Source: an uncultured Paracoccaceae bacterium
GTDB taxonomy: Bacteria > Pseudomonadota > Alphaproteobacteria > Rhodobacterales > Rhodobacteraceae
NCBI GenBank assembly: GCA_947492475.1
Contig: CANLNM010000012.1
Span: forward strand, 1 to 64,000
Length of the DNA stretch: 64,000 nt
Direction: 5' to 3'
Each line of letters begins with the position of its first letter. Within the stretch, counting starts at the first letter, position 1. The notes beneath the pieces were generated by a model that saw only the letters and a program-made list of their open reading frames with translations, was not told the DNA's origin and did not search any database. This document shows positions 18,930 through 27,855 of this stretch, piece after piece. A program made the translations under genes and the position numbers.

Positions 18930-20123
18930 ATGAACTACCCTTTTGATCCATCAGAAAAATCACCCACCGCAGGGACATCCACGGCGGGTGATGTTTGCCT
19001 TGCCAATGGCCAGCTGGTTCTGGCTGATCAGATTATTTTGGGGTCCGTGACCCTTCAAAACGGAATGATCACCGACATCACAGAAGGCGATCATATCCCC
19101 GATGGGGCGATCAATTGCGAAGGCGACTTTGTGACGCCGGGATTGATCGAACTGCATACCGACAATCTGGAACGACATCTGGAACCCCGCCCCGAAGTGG
19201 ACTGGCCCCATCTGCCCGCCTTGATTGCCCATGACGCAGAGCTGGCTTCAGTCGGGATCACCACTGTTTTCGACGCATTGCGCGCCGGGTCCATCCATTC
19301 GGGCAAAGGACGCTATATCGACTATGCCCGCGCCGTTGCGGATGAATTGCTGTCTGCGCAGGCAAATGGTCTGTTCAAAGTCAGTCATTTCCTACATCTG
19401 CGCGCAGAAATCTGCTCTGAAACCCTGCTCGAAGAGCTCGCTCGGTTCACACCAGATGACCGTGTTGGCATCGTGAGCCTGATGGATCACACGCCCGGCC
19501 AGCGGCAGTTTCGCGACCTGAATGCATTGCGCACATATGTGGCCAAAAAACGCGGCATGAGCGAGGATGATTTTGCGGAACATGTGTCCAACCTGAAACG
19601 CCTACAGGCGCAATACGGCGTGGCCCACGAAGCCGGTGCCGTCGCCGAGGCAAAGCGACTGGGCGCTGTGCTGGCCAGCCACGATGACACCACCGTTGAC
19701 CACGTGGCGACGTCTGGGCGCAATGGCGTTGGGTTTGCGGAATTTCCAACAACCTTTGAGGCGGCCCAAGCCTGTCGCGATCATGGTATCGCGGCCATGA
19801 TGGGGGCGCCCAATTTGATCCGCGGGGGATCGCATTCGGGCAATGTGGCTGCCATTGATCTGGCCAAGGCCGATCTGCTGGATATCATTTCCTCAGATTA
19901 CGTACCGGCCGCTTTGCTGATGGCTGCGTTTCAATTGGCCGACCTGTGGAATGATCTGCCGCGTGCCTTTGCGACCGTTACGTCCAACCCGGCCAAGGCG
20001 GCTGGCCTGACCGATCGTGGCGTTCTGAAATCCGGGCTGCGGGGTGATGTTTTACGGGTGCGCAACACACATGGCGTTGCGACCCTAAAAGGGGTGTGGT
20101 GCAAGGGAAACCGCATAGGTTAG
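18930..20123 (+). CDS. phnM: PhnM-like alpha-D-ribose 1-methylphosphonate 5-triphosphate diphosphatase
   Basis: PhnM is the amidohydrolase of the C-P lyase pathway. The protein shows TPGLIELHTDNLERHLEPRP, with the metal-ligand region carrying HTDN where other amidohydrolases have HxH, then SLMDHTPGQRQF, ASHDDTTVDHV and MGAPNLIRGGSHSGN, all typical of PhnM. About 397 residues from 18930; an ATG ten codons upstream (18900) is also in frame, and neither has a strong ribosome binding site. The N-terminus is longer than usual. No other phn genes are in the window, so it may serve a C-P lyase locus elsewhere or have a different phosphonate-related role. Confidence 0.88.
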   Translation: MNYPFDPSEKSPTAGTSTAGDVCLANGQLVLADQIILGSVTLQNGMITDITEGDHIPDGAINCEGDFVTPGLIELHTDNLERHLEPRPEVDWPHLPALIAHDAELASVGITTVFDALRAGSIHSGKGRYIDYARAVADELLSAQANGLFKVSHFLHLRAEICSETLLEELARFTPDDRVGIVSLMDHTPGQRQFRDLNALRTYVAKKRGMSEDDFAEHVSNLKRLQAQYGVAHEAGAVAEAKRLGAVLASHDDTTVDHVATSGRNGVGFAEFPTTFEAAQACRDHGIAAMMGAPNLIRGGSHSGNVAAIDLAKADLLDIISSDYVPAALLMAAFQLADLWNDLPRAFATVTSNPAKAAGLTDRGVLKSGLRGDVLRVRNTHGVATLKGVWCKGNRIG

Positions 20124-20154
20124 GTCCCAAACCACCGGCCCCATTTCCGTCCAT

Positions 20155-20177
20155 ACACCCTGCCCCAGTGGGGGTGT
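20155..20177 (+). terminator. Possible terminator after phnM
   Basis: ACACCC-TG-CCCC, AGT loop, then GGGGGTGT forms a GC-rich hairpin with a small bulge, 32 bases after the phnM stop and followed by GTT only. A plausible but weak intrinsic terminator. Confidence 0.35.
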
Positions 20178-20233
20178 GTTCCAAGCGGTATGACCGCTCG
20201 GAACGGGGGCAATGGATGCACTGACGGGACGGT

Positions 20234-20416
20234 TTAAAACCCTGCCGCCGTCGTGGCGAGGGTTTGATTGCGCGCATCAACCCTTTGTTGAACTGCGGCA
20301 CATGCCACGATATCACCGTCCAGACAGGCCGCATCAAGTTGCCGGCTGGCTGAGATTTCAGCAGGCGAGTCACACGCGCTGAGGACGAGCGCGGCCAGAA
20401 TTAAATATCTCTTCAT
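20234..20416 (-). CDS. Small lipoprotein
   Basis: A 60-residue predicted lipoprotein: MKRYLILAALVLSAC is a compact signal peptide with lipobox LSAC, and the mature part (about 46 residues) contains two further cysteines in DAACLDGDIVACAAVQ that could form a disulfide. AAAGAGAAAG upstream gives a reasonable ribosome binding site. It is a hypothetical protein of unknown function; such small lipoproteins are common in Rhodobacterales. It lies between phnM and the first AraC-type gene. Confidence 0.6.
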   Translation of the reverse strand: MKRYLILAALVLSACDSPAEISASRQLDAACLDGDIVACAAVQQRVDARNQTLATTAAGF

Positions 20417-20571
20417 TTGGGGTCTTTCTCTTTGCTTGAACTATGCGGCACTGACCGCACAAGATTTGAACAGATCTTTGGTCCCGCTTGCATCGCAGGG
20501 CCAAAGAGCTTGGTTAGGTAGGTTGTTCGTGAGTGGTGGTTGGTCGGTCTTTCCTGATCAGTCTTGGTGGA

Positions 20572-21828
20572 TCAGGTGTCGCCCAGCGGGGTGGTCATGT
20601 CGTCCAATCCATCACGCTGAGACATATTTTTTCTATAATGCGTGGGGGTTTGCCCCGTCGCGCGCTTAAAAGCGTTATAGAATGAGGATCGCGCGTTAAA
20701 GCCCACATCATAGGTGATGTTCAACACGCTTTCGTTGGTGGTCGAAAGCAGGGTCTTGGCCTCTGCGATCCGGTAGCCGTTGACGAAATCAAAGAAGTTC
20801 TCTCCGATAATTTCGTTCAGGGTTTGTGAAATGTAGTTGGACGATGCGCCCGTATGTTTCGCCAGGGCCCAAAGGGACAAATTAGGGTCACGATGCAGGT
20901 GGTCCACCTCCATTGCCATGCGCAGTTTGCGGGTCAGACGTTCAGAGGCTTCGGGGCTGAGCGCTGATTTTTCGTATTTGCCCGCCGGTTGCGAGATGTC
21001 TGGGCCGATGGTGTCTGGGCTGGCAATATCTGGGCTGGGCGAACTTGGGCTGGGATCATCTGCGCCATCTGGGTCCAGCGGGGGGCGCTGGCGCAATCCC
21101 CAAAGGGTCATTGCCGCAACCAGACAAAACCCAACCAAGCTTGCACTGATCATAAATGCCGGCACCGCGTCGGTCTTTGATGGATCAACCGCAACAATCA
21201 ACAGAAGCGCCTGCACCAGCCAAAACCCAATCGCCAAACCGCCAATGACGTAAATCCAGCGCAATTCGTGTTGTTCCGTGCTGGCATAGACATCGCGCAG
21301 CTTTGATCGAAAGCCGATCAACCGGCGGATGATCAAATAAAGGTAAAAGGCGATCTGCAGATAAATGGCGAGTTGAAAGAGCCCCAAAAACACCGCCAAG
21401 GTGACCACCCAAGGTGACAAGGTTTCCAGATTGCCGGTGAACAGCTCTTCTTGGACGGATATGGGGGATGCCAGAACCAACATCCCGATCACCACCGCCA
21501 CGCTAGGCAGAACAAGGTGGCGGCGTAATTTCACGGGCCATTGCTGATCTTGTGACGTCAAAACGAACACATAGATCCACAATAGCGGCGCCAGAAAGAA
21601 TGAGCTGGGCCACGTGATAATGTCCGCCGCCAAAGCATAGCCACGTGGCAATGTTGCGATCAGTTGTGAAAAGGCCTCTGGCACATTGTTGACGGCGATA
21701 ACGCCCAGAAGCGCGGCAAAACTTTTGCTGACGCGGGTAAACCGCGTTTGCATGAAACAAAAGATGACGCCAAACACCGCAACTGTGACCGTCGCGAGGC
21801 CCGTCATTTCAACAAAGATTTCTTCCAT
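20572..21828 (-). CDS. Membrane-embedded AraC-family regulator (paralogue 1)
   Basis: A 418-residue protein with six to seven hydrophobic helices in the first 240 residues, a Pro/Asp/Ser-rich linker (SPSPDIASPDTIGPD), and a C-terminal AraC/XylS DNA-binding domain. LSLWALAKHTGASSNYISQT is the first helix-turn-helix and VGFNARSSFYNAFKRATG with TPTHYR the second. This is a one-component membrane regulator: the signal is probably sensed in or near the membrane and read out by the tethered domain. A GTG just upstream (21831) is an alternative start. It lies beside a minus-strand serine hydrolase gene; two paralogues follow at 23130 and 27856. Confidence 0.88.
   Translation of the reverse strand: MEEIFVEMTGLATVTVAVFGVIFCFMQTRFTRVSKSFAALLGVIAVNNVPEAFSQLIATLPRGYALAADIITWPSSFFLAPLLWIYVFVLTSQDQQWPVKLRRHLVLPSVAVVIGMLVLASPISVQEELFTGNLETLSPWVVTLAVFLGLFQLAIYLQIAFYLYLIIRRLIGFRSKLRDVYASTEQHELRWIYVIGGLAIGFWLVQALLLIVAVDPSKTDAVPAFMISASLVGFCLVAAMTLWGLRQRPPLDPDGADDPSPSSPSPDIASPDTIGPDISQPAGKYEKSALSPEASERLTRKLRMAMEVDHLHRDPNLSLWALAKHTGASSNYISQTLNEIIGENFFDFVNGYRIAEAKTLLSTTNESVLNITYDVGFNARSSFYNAFKRATGQTPTHYRKNMSQRDGLDDMTTPLGDT
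21000..21062. repeat. Imperfect tandem repeat coding for the Pro/Asp linker
   Basis: Four imperfect copies of a TCTGGGCTGG-like unit encode the repeated PDI/PDT pattern of the linker in the first AraC-type protein. Probably a slippage-prone, length-variable spacer between membrane and DNA-binding domains. Confidence 0.5.
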
Positions 21829-21908
21829 CACACGAAATCACCTTATGGTTTTTGAACATTCTAACAGGCGTGGGTGAACGAAGCACTCATTTGCATGACC
21901 TGCACGTA

Positions 21909-22919
21909 TCAATGAGCGAGCAAGCTCTGAGCGTAGCGTTCGATTGCGCCGTTTCGATTTGTGACCGCGGCGCGAATCCGTCCGGTTGTCAGTTCCGCCA
22001 TCACAATGGAATCGAACCCAAAGTTGCGGCCTTCGTGCCAAATGATCCGCCCCGGCGATGCAAACACCCCCAAACCGGCCTGCTGTTTCACCGGCGTGAT
22101 CATCCGTTGCGCCAATGTTTGGGGCAAAATGGTGTGTTGGGCGCCGTTCACGGAAACAAGGATCGCCTGAAATAGCCGCACCAGATCAGAGGCCGTCGCC
22201 CAAAGCCCGGCCGCCGCGCTCTCTGGGTGGCGCATGAAACCACCGCTGACCGGTTGCCCGTTTTCAAAGGATCCATGGGCGAATTCACTGGGCGGCGTGA
22301 TCGCAAATGTGGCGCGGGATGCGCCGATGGGCCTGAGGACCGCGCGGGTCACATAGGCGGCAAAATCCTCGCCGGTGACGTCTTCGATCATGGTTTGCAA
22401 AACCGTTGTGCCGCCCCCGCTATATCTGAATTGACAGAACAACCGGTGACGGGTCCGTATGGCCCCCGAATTCGCAGCCCCGCGCCCGTCCAGAATTTCA
22501 AGCAGATCGGGGATATCATCGGTTGGACCATAGCCGCCAAAACCATGAACCGTGGTGCCCGCACTGTGTGACATCAGTTCCGCAATGGTCACTGTCGCGC
22601 TGCGCGGGCCGGGCAATTGCCACCGCGACAGGTATCGGTTCACCGGCATATCTAGGTCGATATGGCCGTCACGAACCAATGTCAGCACGGCCAAGCCGGT
22701 GGCGGTTTTGGAACAGGATGCCACCTGAAACAACGTGTCATTGCTGACGGCGATGTCGCGGCGTGCAAACCCTTGGGGGGTGGCGGTCAACACGCCGTCA
22801 TTCATCTCAGCGCTCTGAAAACCAACAACGTCGTGGGAAACCTGTTGTGCCAAAGAAAGGCGCGGTGCCAATGTAAGGGCCGCGGCCAAACTCAGTTTAT
22901 TAAATGTGCGTCGGTTCAT
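21909..22919 (-). CDS. Serine hydrolase, beta-lactamase/class C fold, exported
   Basis: A 336-residue exported hydrolase. The N-terminus NRRTFNKLSLAAALTLA resembles a twin-arginine signal followed by ALA-like cleavage sequence. The SxxK nucleophile motif is S68-CS-K71 in FQVASCSKTATGL, and RYSGGGTTVLQ supplies the YxG variant of the second catalytic motif. This family includes D-aminopeptidases, esterases and penicillin-binding-like enzymes, so the substrate is open. It is encoded beside, and on the same strand as, AraC paralogue 1 (80 bases upstream of it) and divergently from AraC paralogue 2. Confidence 0.85.
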   Translation of the reverse strand: MNRRTFNKLSLAAALTLAPRLSLAQQVSHDVVGFQSAEMNDGVLTATPQGFARRDIAVSNDTLFQVASCSKTATGLAVLTLVRDGHIDLDMPVNRYLSRWQLPGPRSATVTIAELMSHSAGTTVHGFGGYGPTDDIPDLLEILDGRGAANSGAIRTRHRLFCQFRYSGGGTTVLQTMIEDVTGEDFAAYVTRAVLRPIGASRATFAITPPSEFAHGSFENGQPVSGGFMRHPESAAAGLWATASDLVRLFQAILVSVNGAQHTILPQTLAQRMITPVKQQAGLGVFASPGRIIWHEGRNFGFDSIVMAELTTGRIRAAVTNRNGAIERYAQSLLAH

Positions 22920-23075
22920 GGGGTGATCTACTCATTTTTAATCGGGTCCAATCGTGGTGGCTAATTATCAGGGCCTACCCGACCCAAATTGGCCCCCAAC
23001 AACGCCAAAGTCGCCTGTCCCTATAGGTTTGGACACACAAACACCCCGAGGGCGGCGCGATCCGTTGATTTCGGT

Positions 23076-23105
23076 TTGACTATGATTTCTGGGAATTGGC
23101 ATTAA
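23076..23105 (+). promoter_or_regulatory. Candidate sigma-70 promoter for AraC paralogue 2
   Basis: TTGACT, an 18-base spacer and CATTAA lie 25 bases before the start codon, with AGGAAC as ribosome binding site closer in. The match is reasonable but unproven. The 210-base divergent spacer also serves the serine hydrolase gene at 21909-22919. Confidence 0.4.
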
Positions 23106-23129
23106 AAAGACAACAGCTAGGAACGGGCC

Positions 23130-24320
23130 ATGATGGACATTCAGAAACAGCTTTATTGGGAACATCTTGGCGTCGCGGGCGCCATGGCCGTTTCAATTTT
23201 TGTCCTGTTGGGTCTGATTTTACGTTTGCGTGAAAAAGCCCCTTCTCGGATGCATATCTGGGCGATGATCGCGTTCTTTTTGGTGAATGTCCTGGATGCC
23301 CTGAATTCGTTTGCCTATTCAGATGTTTTTACAGCGCCAAACGCCTTTTTTCGGTGGAACGACGTGATCATTCCCGGCTTTATGGTGTCTTTGTATTTTT
23401 ACGTCCGCGCATTGACCAGTTCCGCCCCACGTCTGGAGCGTTCTGACGCCATCCATATGTTGCCGTTTGTGCTGGGGTTTCTGTGTCTTGCCCCCGCATT
23501 GCTGCTAGATGGCGATGTGCGGCGCGGTCTGGTCGACGGGGCGGTTTCGGATAGCTACCGGACCCTCATTGATATCGGCGAAACCGGATTTTGGAGCCTT
23601 TGGATCGTCATTCTCGTTGTCTATGGCGGGCTGTGTATCCGGCGTTTGATCCAACACAAACGCAACATTCGGGATGTGTTTTCCGATCTAGAAGGCAAAA
23701 CACTGCGCTGGCTGGATGGTCTGGTGGCGACCATTCTGATCCTTGCGTTGATCGTGATCACCGACGAAGTGCGGCAATTGATGGGGTATCAATCGTTACG
23801 TGATGGCATCTGGTCGCTGCTATACGATGTGACCCTACCTGTTTCGTTTGGGGTGTTTGCGCTGCGGGCCAACCCACCTTTGCCCGGCTGGTCACAGCAG
23901 GTTCTGGATGATGCACCCGCAGCTGAACCACGCATAACGGATGCCCCGACATCCCGCTATGCCCGTTCTGGCCTGCAATCAGAAGATATCGATCGACTGG
24001 CCCTGCGGCTGGAACGTCGGATGTCAGAAAACCAGCTTTGGCGAAATCACGGGCTGAATTTGCGCATCCTTGCATCTGCAATTGGGGTCCCACCCATTCA
24101 TCTGTCAGAGGTGCTGAACACCAAATTGGGCATGTCGTTTTATGATTATGTCAACCAATGCCGCATCCGGGATGCCTGTGCGCTGTTGATCCAAACCGAC
24201 GCCACCATCCTCGAAGTTAGCGAGACCGTCGGCTTTAATGCGAAATCGACGTTCAACACCAGTTTCAAAAAGGTCACTGATCAAACGCCGTCGCAATGGC
24301 GCATGACCCACAAACCTTAA
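23130..24320 (+). CDS. Membrane-embedded AraC-family regulator (paralogue 2)
   Basis: A 396-residue protein: about seven hydrophobic segments over residues 12-245, a short linker, and an AraC-type DNA-binding domain (ILASAIGVPPIHLSEVLNT, then VGFNAKSTFNTSFKKVT and TPSQWR). It shares with paralogues 1 and 3 the block LRWLDGLVATILILAL-like helix after a basic loop and the motif YARSGL before the DNA-binding domain (YARSAL in paralogue 3). Downstream on the same strand is a five-gene run (24566-27777) that it could control. The ATG at 23130 is followed directly by a second ATG. Confidence 0.88.
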   Translation: MMDIQKQLYWEHLGVAGAMAVSIFVLLGLILRLREKAPSRMHIWAMIAFFLVNVLDALNSFAYSDVFTAPNAFFRWNDVIIPGFMVSLYFYVRALTSSAPRLERSDAIHMLPFVLGFLCLAPALLLDGDVRRGLVDGAVSDSYRTLIDIGETGFWSLWIVILVVYGGLCIRRLIQHKRNIRDVFSDLEGKTLRWLDGLVATILILALIVITDEVRQLMGYQSLRDGIWSLLYDVTLPVSFGVFALRANPPLPGWSQQVLDDAPAAEPRITDAPTSRYARSGLQSEDIDRLALRLERRMSENQLWRNHGLNLRILASAIGVPPIHLSEVLNTKLGMSFYDYVNQCRIRDACALLIQTDATILEVSETVGFNAKSTFNTSFKKVTDQTPSQWRMTHKP

Positions 24321-24368
24321 ACCACCCGTTGCGCATGCTGATACGCTGGGCATTTGCTAAACATCGCT

Positions 24369-24382
24369 GATTTTCGAAAATC
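24369..24382. promoter_or_regulatory. Perfect 14-bp palindrome
   Basis: GATTTTCGAAAATC reads identically on both strands. It lies 48 bases after the AraC paralogue 2 stop and about 185 bases before the next gene. With no loop it is a poor terminator and better fits a dimeric repressor or nucleoid-protein site. Confidence 0.35.
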
Positions 24383-24565
24383 GCAACCCATTGATAAATA
24401 GTCAATAATCTCAAATACAGTCCGATCCAGCTTGTCCGTACGTCCGGTCCAGCCTGTTGGGTCGCGCAAAAATACGCCCCCTCTTATCCCTTTCACATAC
24501 CGACAGGTCGCCGCCCAAATCGGCAGCGCCCTGCATCGGTCAATTTGTTGAAAAGGACCTGAGAC

Positions 24566-24925
24566 ATGAAATCTCTGATGATTATTCCCGTTTGTTTAAC
24601 CGTGGCCGCATGTGCCGAAAGTGGTGCAAATTACCAACCCATTCTGGATGGGGCGCCGACGGCGGCCTATCGCGCCGATTTGGCCTCTTGTCAGGCATTG
24701 GCACATAATCAAAGCCAGCTTGATCAGGAAACGCTTGGGGTTGCTGCATTGGGGGCTGGTGCGGGGGCCGCATTGGGTGCGCTGGATGATGACGGCAACG
24801 CATGGGGCGGCGCAGTTGCGGGCGCTTTGGCCGGGGGGGCCGCAGGGCGTGTGAACGCCAATGAACGCCGCGAAGCCATCGTTGTTGAATGTTTGCGTGG
24901 CCGCGGCCACCGCGTGGTTGGGTAA
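24566..24925 (+). CDS. Small glycine-zipper lipoprotein
   Basis: A 119-residue predicted lipoprotein. MKSLMIIPVCLTVAAC ends in the lipobox VAAC. Residues 58-96 hold a Gly/Ala-rich glycine-zipper segment (LGAGAGAALGALDD, then GGAVAGALAGGAAG), typical of small envelope proteins that insert or oligomerise in membranes. The C-terminus IVVECLRGRGHRVVG is also common in this family. First gene of a plus-strand run with DUF1127-like, NAD(P)-binding, membrane and hydrolase genes. Function unknown. Confidence 0.75.
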   Translation: MKSLMIIPVCLTVAACAESGANYQPILDGAPTAAYRADLASCQALAHNQSQLDQETLGVAALGAGAGAALGALDDDGNAWGGAVAGALAGGAAGRVNANERREAIVVECLRGRGHRVVG

Positions 24926-24935
24926 GGATATCGAC

Positions 24936-25172
24936 ATGCCTGACATCATTCACATGCGCGCGCGCCGATTTCAGGCGCTTTATACCCTTTTAACAGGAGC
25001 AGCTCGTCAAGAGCGGCCCACACGCCATCAAGTGCCCGACACCCTATTAAAGGATGTCGGCCTGCCTGAACGCAATTGGTCAAACCCAATCACAGGCTGG
25101 CAACACACATTCACAACCGCCCCCAACCGGCAGCAATCAGGCTGCGCATCCAAAAGGGGGATTGGGGAATGA
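24936..25172 (+). CDS. DUF1127-like small protein
   Basis: A 78-residue protein starting at 24936, with AAGGA seven bases upstream. The segment VPDTLLKDVGLPERNW resembles the C-terminal signature of DUF1127 proteins (arginine-rich small regulators of phosphate, C1 or RNA metabolism in alphaproteobacteria). Basic residues dominate the first half (HMRARRFQALYTLL). It starts 10 bases after the lipoprotein stop and overlaps the next gene by four bases. The assignment is by motif only. Confidence 0.6.
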   Translation: MPDIIHMRARRFQALYTLLTGAARQERPTRHQVPDTLLKDVGLPERNWSNPITGWQHTFTTAPNRQQSGCASKRGIGE

Positions 25173-26017
25173 AACGTGTTTTGATTGCGGGGGCCACGGG
25201 CTATCTGGGGCGGTTTCTGTGTGCGCAATACCACCGGCGCGGTTGGCACGTGACGGCTCTGGTCCGCAAAAATAGCCGCAGCGCCGATTTGTCAGCGGAC
25301 ACCATCCTCCAAGCAGAAGCCACGTGGCCTGAAACATTAAAGGGGACAATGGCGGGCATCGATCTGGTTGTGTCGGCGTTGGGGATCACACGTCAGGTGG
25401 ATGGCGTTGGCTATTGGGACGTTGATTATCAGGCCAATGTGAACCTCCTCGAAGAGGCCCAGCGCAGCAAAGTGGCGCATTTTGCCTTTGTGCATGTTTT
25501 GAATGCGGACCGTATGGATAATGTCCCGCTGGTCGCAGCCAAAGCGGCGTTTGTGCGTAAACTGCAAACGGCTGATCTGCGATCCACGGTGATTGCGCCC
25601 ACGGGATATTATTCCGACATGGCCGATTTCCTGAATATGGCAAAGTCGGGCCGCGTTTGGCTGTTTGGTTCGGGCCAGTTGCGGATCAATCCGATCCATG
25701 GCGCGGATCTGGCCGCCGCAATTTTTGACGCGGTGGATCACGGCACGCCCTGGGCCGACATTGGCGGGCCGCAGACATTCACGCAGAATGAAATTGCGGC
25801 ATTATGTTTTGCGGTCTTGGGCACGCAGCCACGCATCACCCATCTGCCAGATGTGTTGCGGCGCATGGCGCTTTGGGTTTTGCCGCGCATTGCACCGCGC
25901 AAAATCGCCGGTCCTGCCCAGTTTTTCCTGACAGCGGGCGCAATGAACATGACCGCCCCATCTGTTGGGACACGCCAATTGGCCGATCATTTCAAAACGC
26001 AATTGGACCAATCGTAA
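25169..26017 (+). CDS. NAD(P)-binding SDR/NmrA-like protein
   Basis: A 282-residue atypical short-chain dehydrogenase. MKRVLIAGATGYLGRFL carries the GxxGxxG dinucleotide loop. The region VVSALGITRQ follows, and the protein lacks the YxxxK catalytic pair in usual spacing, which suggests NmrA-like sensing or a quinone-oxidoreductase-type role rather than classical SDR catalysis. It overlaps the DUF1127-like gene by four bases and is 36 bases before the membrane protein gene, so it belongs to the same operon. Confidence 0.8.
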   Translation: MKRVLIAGATGYLGRFLCAQYHRRGWHVTALVRKNSRSADLSADTILQAEATWPETLKGTMAGIDLVVSALGITRQVDGVGYWDVDYQANVNLLEEAQRSKVAHFAFVHVLNADRMDNVPLVAAKAAFVRKLQTADLRSTVIAPTGYYSDMADFLNMAKSGRVWLFGSGQLRINPIHGADLAAAIFDAVDHGTPWADIGGPQTFTQNEIAALCFAVLGTQPRITHLPDVLRRMALWVLPRIAPRKIAGPAQFFLTAGAMNMTAPSVGTRQLADHFKTQLDQS

Positions 26018-26053
26018 ACGTTCACTATTTCAAACATCTATTGGAGAGAGCCC

Positions 26054-26755
26054 ATGAAACTTCAAACAATTGGCGGTCTGGCAAGCCTCATTTGCGCGGC
26101 AACCTATCTGTTCGGCTTTGCATTTCTTGTCACTTACTTGGCCCCATTGGGATTTGGCACGGCGGATCTGGATCCCCGCGCTGTCATTCATTTTATTGAG
26201 GTCAATCCGTCGTTTCTGATCCTATGGAACAGCGTGATCTATATCCTGAATGCGCTGGCATTGGCGGTTTTGGTGGTGGCGCTGCATGCGCGGCTATGTC
26301 CTCCGACCAAAGACTGGGCTGGGATGACCCGTGCGTTTGGATTGATCTGGTGCGCGCTGGTGATGGGGGCCGGGATGATCGCAAATGTTGCAGTGGAACG
26401 CGCGGCCATCATTGCGGCAACGGACATCGATCGCGCAGTGACCCTATGGGAAACGTTGCACGCCGTTGAACTCGGATTGGGTGGAGGCAATGAAATCGCC
26501 GGGGGGATATGGATCCTTTGCGTCAGCATTGCCGGTTGGATCGGGCGCAGCCTTGGAAAAATCACCAACGTTTTGGGTTTGCTGACCGGGGCCAGCGGTT
26601 TGATGACCGTGATCCCGGCAATTGGGGATTTAACCGGGGCCCTATTTGGGCTGGGTGCCATCGCATGGTTTATTGCAATCGGCCTGTCGCTCATATTCAA
26701 ACGCGCCCCGTTCGAAATGGACCACGCCCGCCCCAAAGAAAGCTTTGATCAATGA
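26054..26755 (+). CDS. Six-helix membrane protein (DUF4386-like)
   Basis: A 233-residue integral membrane protein with about six hydrophobic segments. A GGAGAG ribosome binding site precedes the ATG. Sequence such as GGIWILCVSIAGWIGRSLGK near residue 155 resembles the DUF4386 group. No catalytic motif is apparent. Its stop overlaps the start of the next hydrolase gene by four bases, so the two are probably made together. Confidence 0.65.
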   Translation: MKLQTIGGLASLICAATYLFGFAFLVTYLAPLGFGTADLDPRAVIHFIEVNPSFLILWNSVIYILNALALAVLVVALHARLCPPTKDWAGMTRAFGLIWCALVMGAGMIANVAVERAAIIAATDIDRAVTLWETLHAVELGLGGGNEIAGGIWILCVSIAGWIGRSLGKITNVLGLLTGASGLMTVIPAIGDLTGALFGLGAIAWFIAIGLSLIFKRAPFEMDHARPKESFDQ

Positions 26756-27777
26756 CACTCAATCATGCGCTTCAATCCTTGATCGATACGGAATGTCAAA
26801 AGGCACAGACCCATGCGGTGATCCTGCGGGTGCACTCTGGCGATGGTCAGGTGGATTTCAAAGGCAGCGCTGGCGCCGCCAAACAACAGACGCGTTTTGC
26901 CATTGCGAGTATTTCGAAAATGTTCACCGCGTCCCTTGTTATGCAATTGTCTGATGAGGGGCGGATTGATCTGGGCCAATCGGTCCAGCGCATCCTAACC
27001 GACGTCGATCTAACGGGGTTACATGTGGTAAAGGGGCATGATTACAGCGCCCATTTGACGGTTCGCCAATTGCTACATCAAACCTCTGGTCTGGCGGACT
27101 ATTATGAATCCGATCTGGCCCAGGATCTGAAACAGGGCGATGACCGCAATTACGATCTAAATGATGTATTGCAAATGACACGGGCCCTGCCCTCACAAGC
27201 CGCGCCCGAGCAGGGGCGGTCGTACTATTCCGACACTAATTTTCAGTTGCTGGGTGCGGTCATTCAGGCAGTGACGGGGCAAACGTTTGATCAGGCGTTG
27301 CAAACACGGATATGCGCGCCCCTTGGCCTGACACAAACGGCCGTAATGGACGGCACCGACATTGGATTGCCGGTTTATCACAAAGACACCGTTTTGGAGG
27401 TTCCGCAGATGTTGAAAAGCATGGGGCCCGATGGCGGGATCATATCAACCTTGGACGATATGCTGATCTTTTTGCGCGCATATTTCGCAAGCCAGCTGTT
27501 CACACCAGAAAGACACGCGCAGATGCGCCAATGGAACCGGCTCTTTTTCCCGCTGCAATATGGCTATGGCCTGATGCGGATCAAACTGCCCCACTGGATG
27601 ACGCTGTTTCGCGCCACCCCTGAACTGATCGGGCATTCTGGCGCCAGTGGGACATTTGCCTTTTATACGCCGGACCGCGACATTTATGTGATTGGCAGCT
27701 TTAACCAAACGGACGCACCGCGTCGCCCGATTGGTTTCTTGTTTCAGGTGTTACAGGCTGTTGCAAAACATCAATGA
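26752..27777 (+). CDS. Serine hydrolase, beta-lactamase/class C fold
   Basis: A 341-residue serine hydrolase. The SxxK motif is S53-IS-K56 in IASISKMFTA, the tyrosine motif is YSD in SYYSDTNFQLLGAV, and HSGASG near residue 295 stands in for the KTG box. Unlike the enzyme at 21909-22919 it has no signal peptide, so it may act in the cytosol or be held by the overlapping membrane protein. It resembles D-alanyl-D-alanine carboxypeptidase/esterase-type proteins; the substrate is unknown. It is convergent with AraC paralogue 3. Confidence 0.85.
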   Translation: MTLNHALQSLIDTECQKAQTHAVILRVHSGDGQVDFKGSAGAAKQQTRFAIASISKMFTASLVMQLSDEGRIDLGQSVQRILTDVDLTGLHVVKGHDYSAHLTVRQLLHQTSGLADYYESDLAQDLKQGDDRNYDLNDVLQMTRALPSQAAPEQGRSYYSDTNFQLLGAVIQAVTGQTFDQALQTRICAPLGLTQTAVMDGTDIGLPVYHKDTVLEVPQMLKSMGPDGGIISTLDDMLIFLRAYFASQLFTPERHAQMRQWNRLFFPLQYGYGLMRIKLPHWMTLFRATPELIGHSGASGTFAFYTPDRDIYVIGSFNQTDAPRRPIGFLFQVLQAVAKHQ

Positions 27778-27855
27778 CTCCCATGGAACCGGGACGTGTT
27801 GTCCAACAGACATTCGTCACCCCAATGTTGTGCAGACGTGCAGCCGCCTGCCCGT

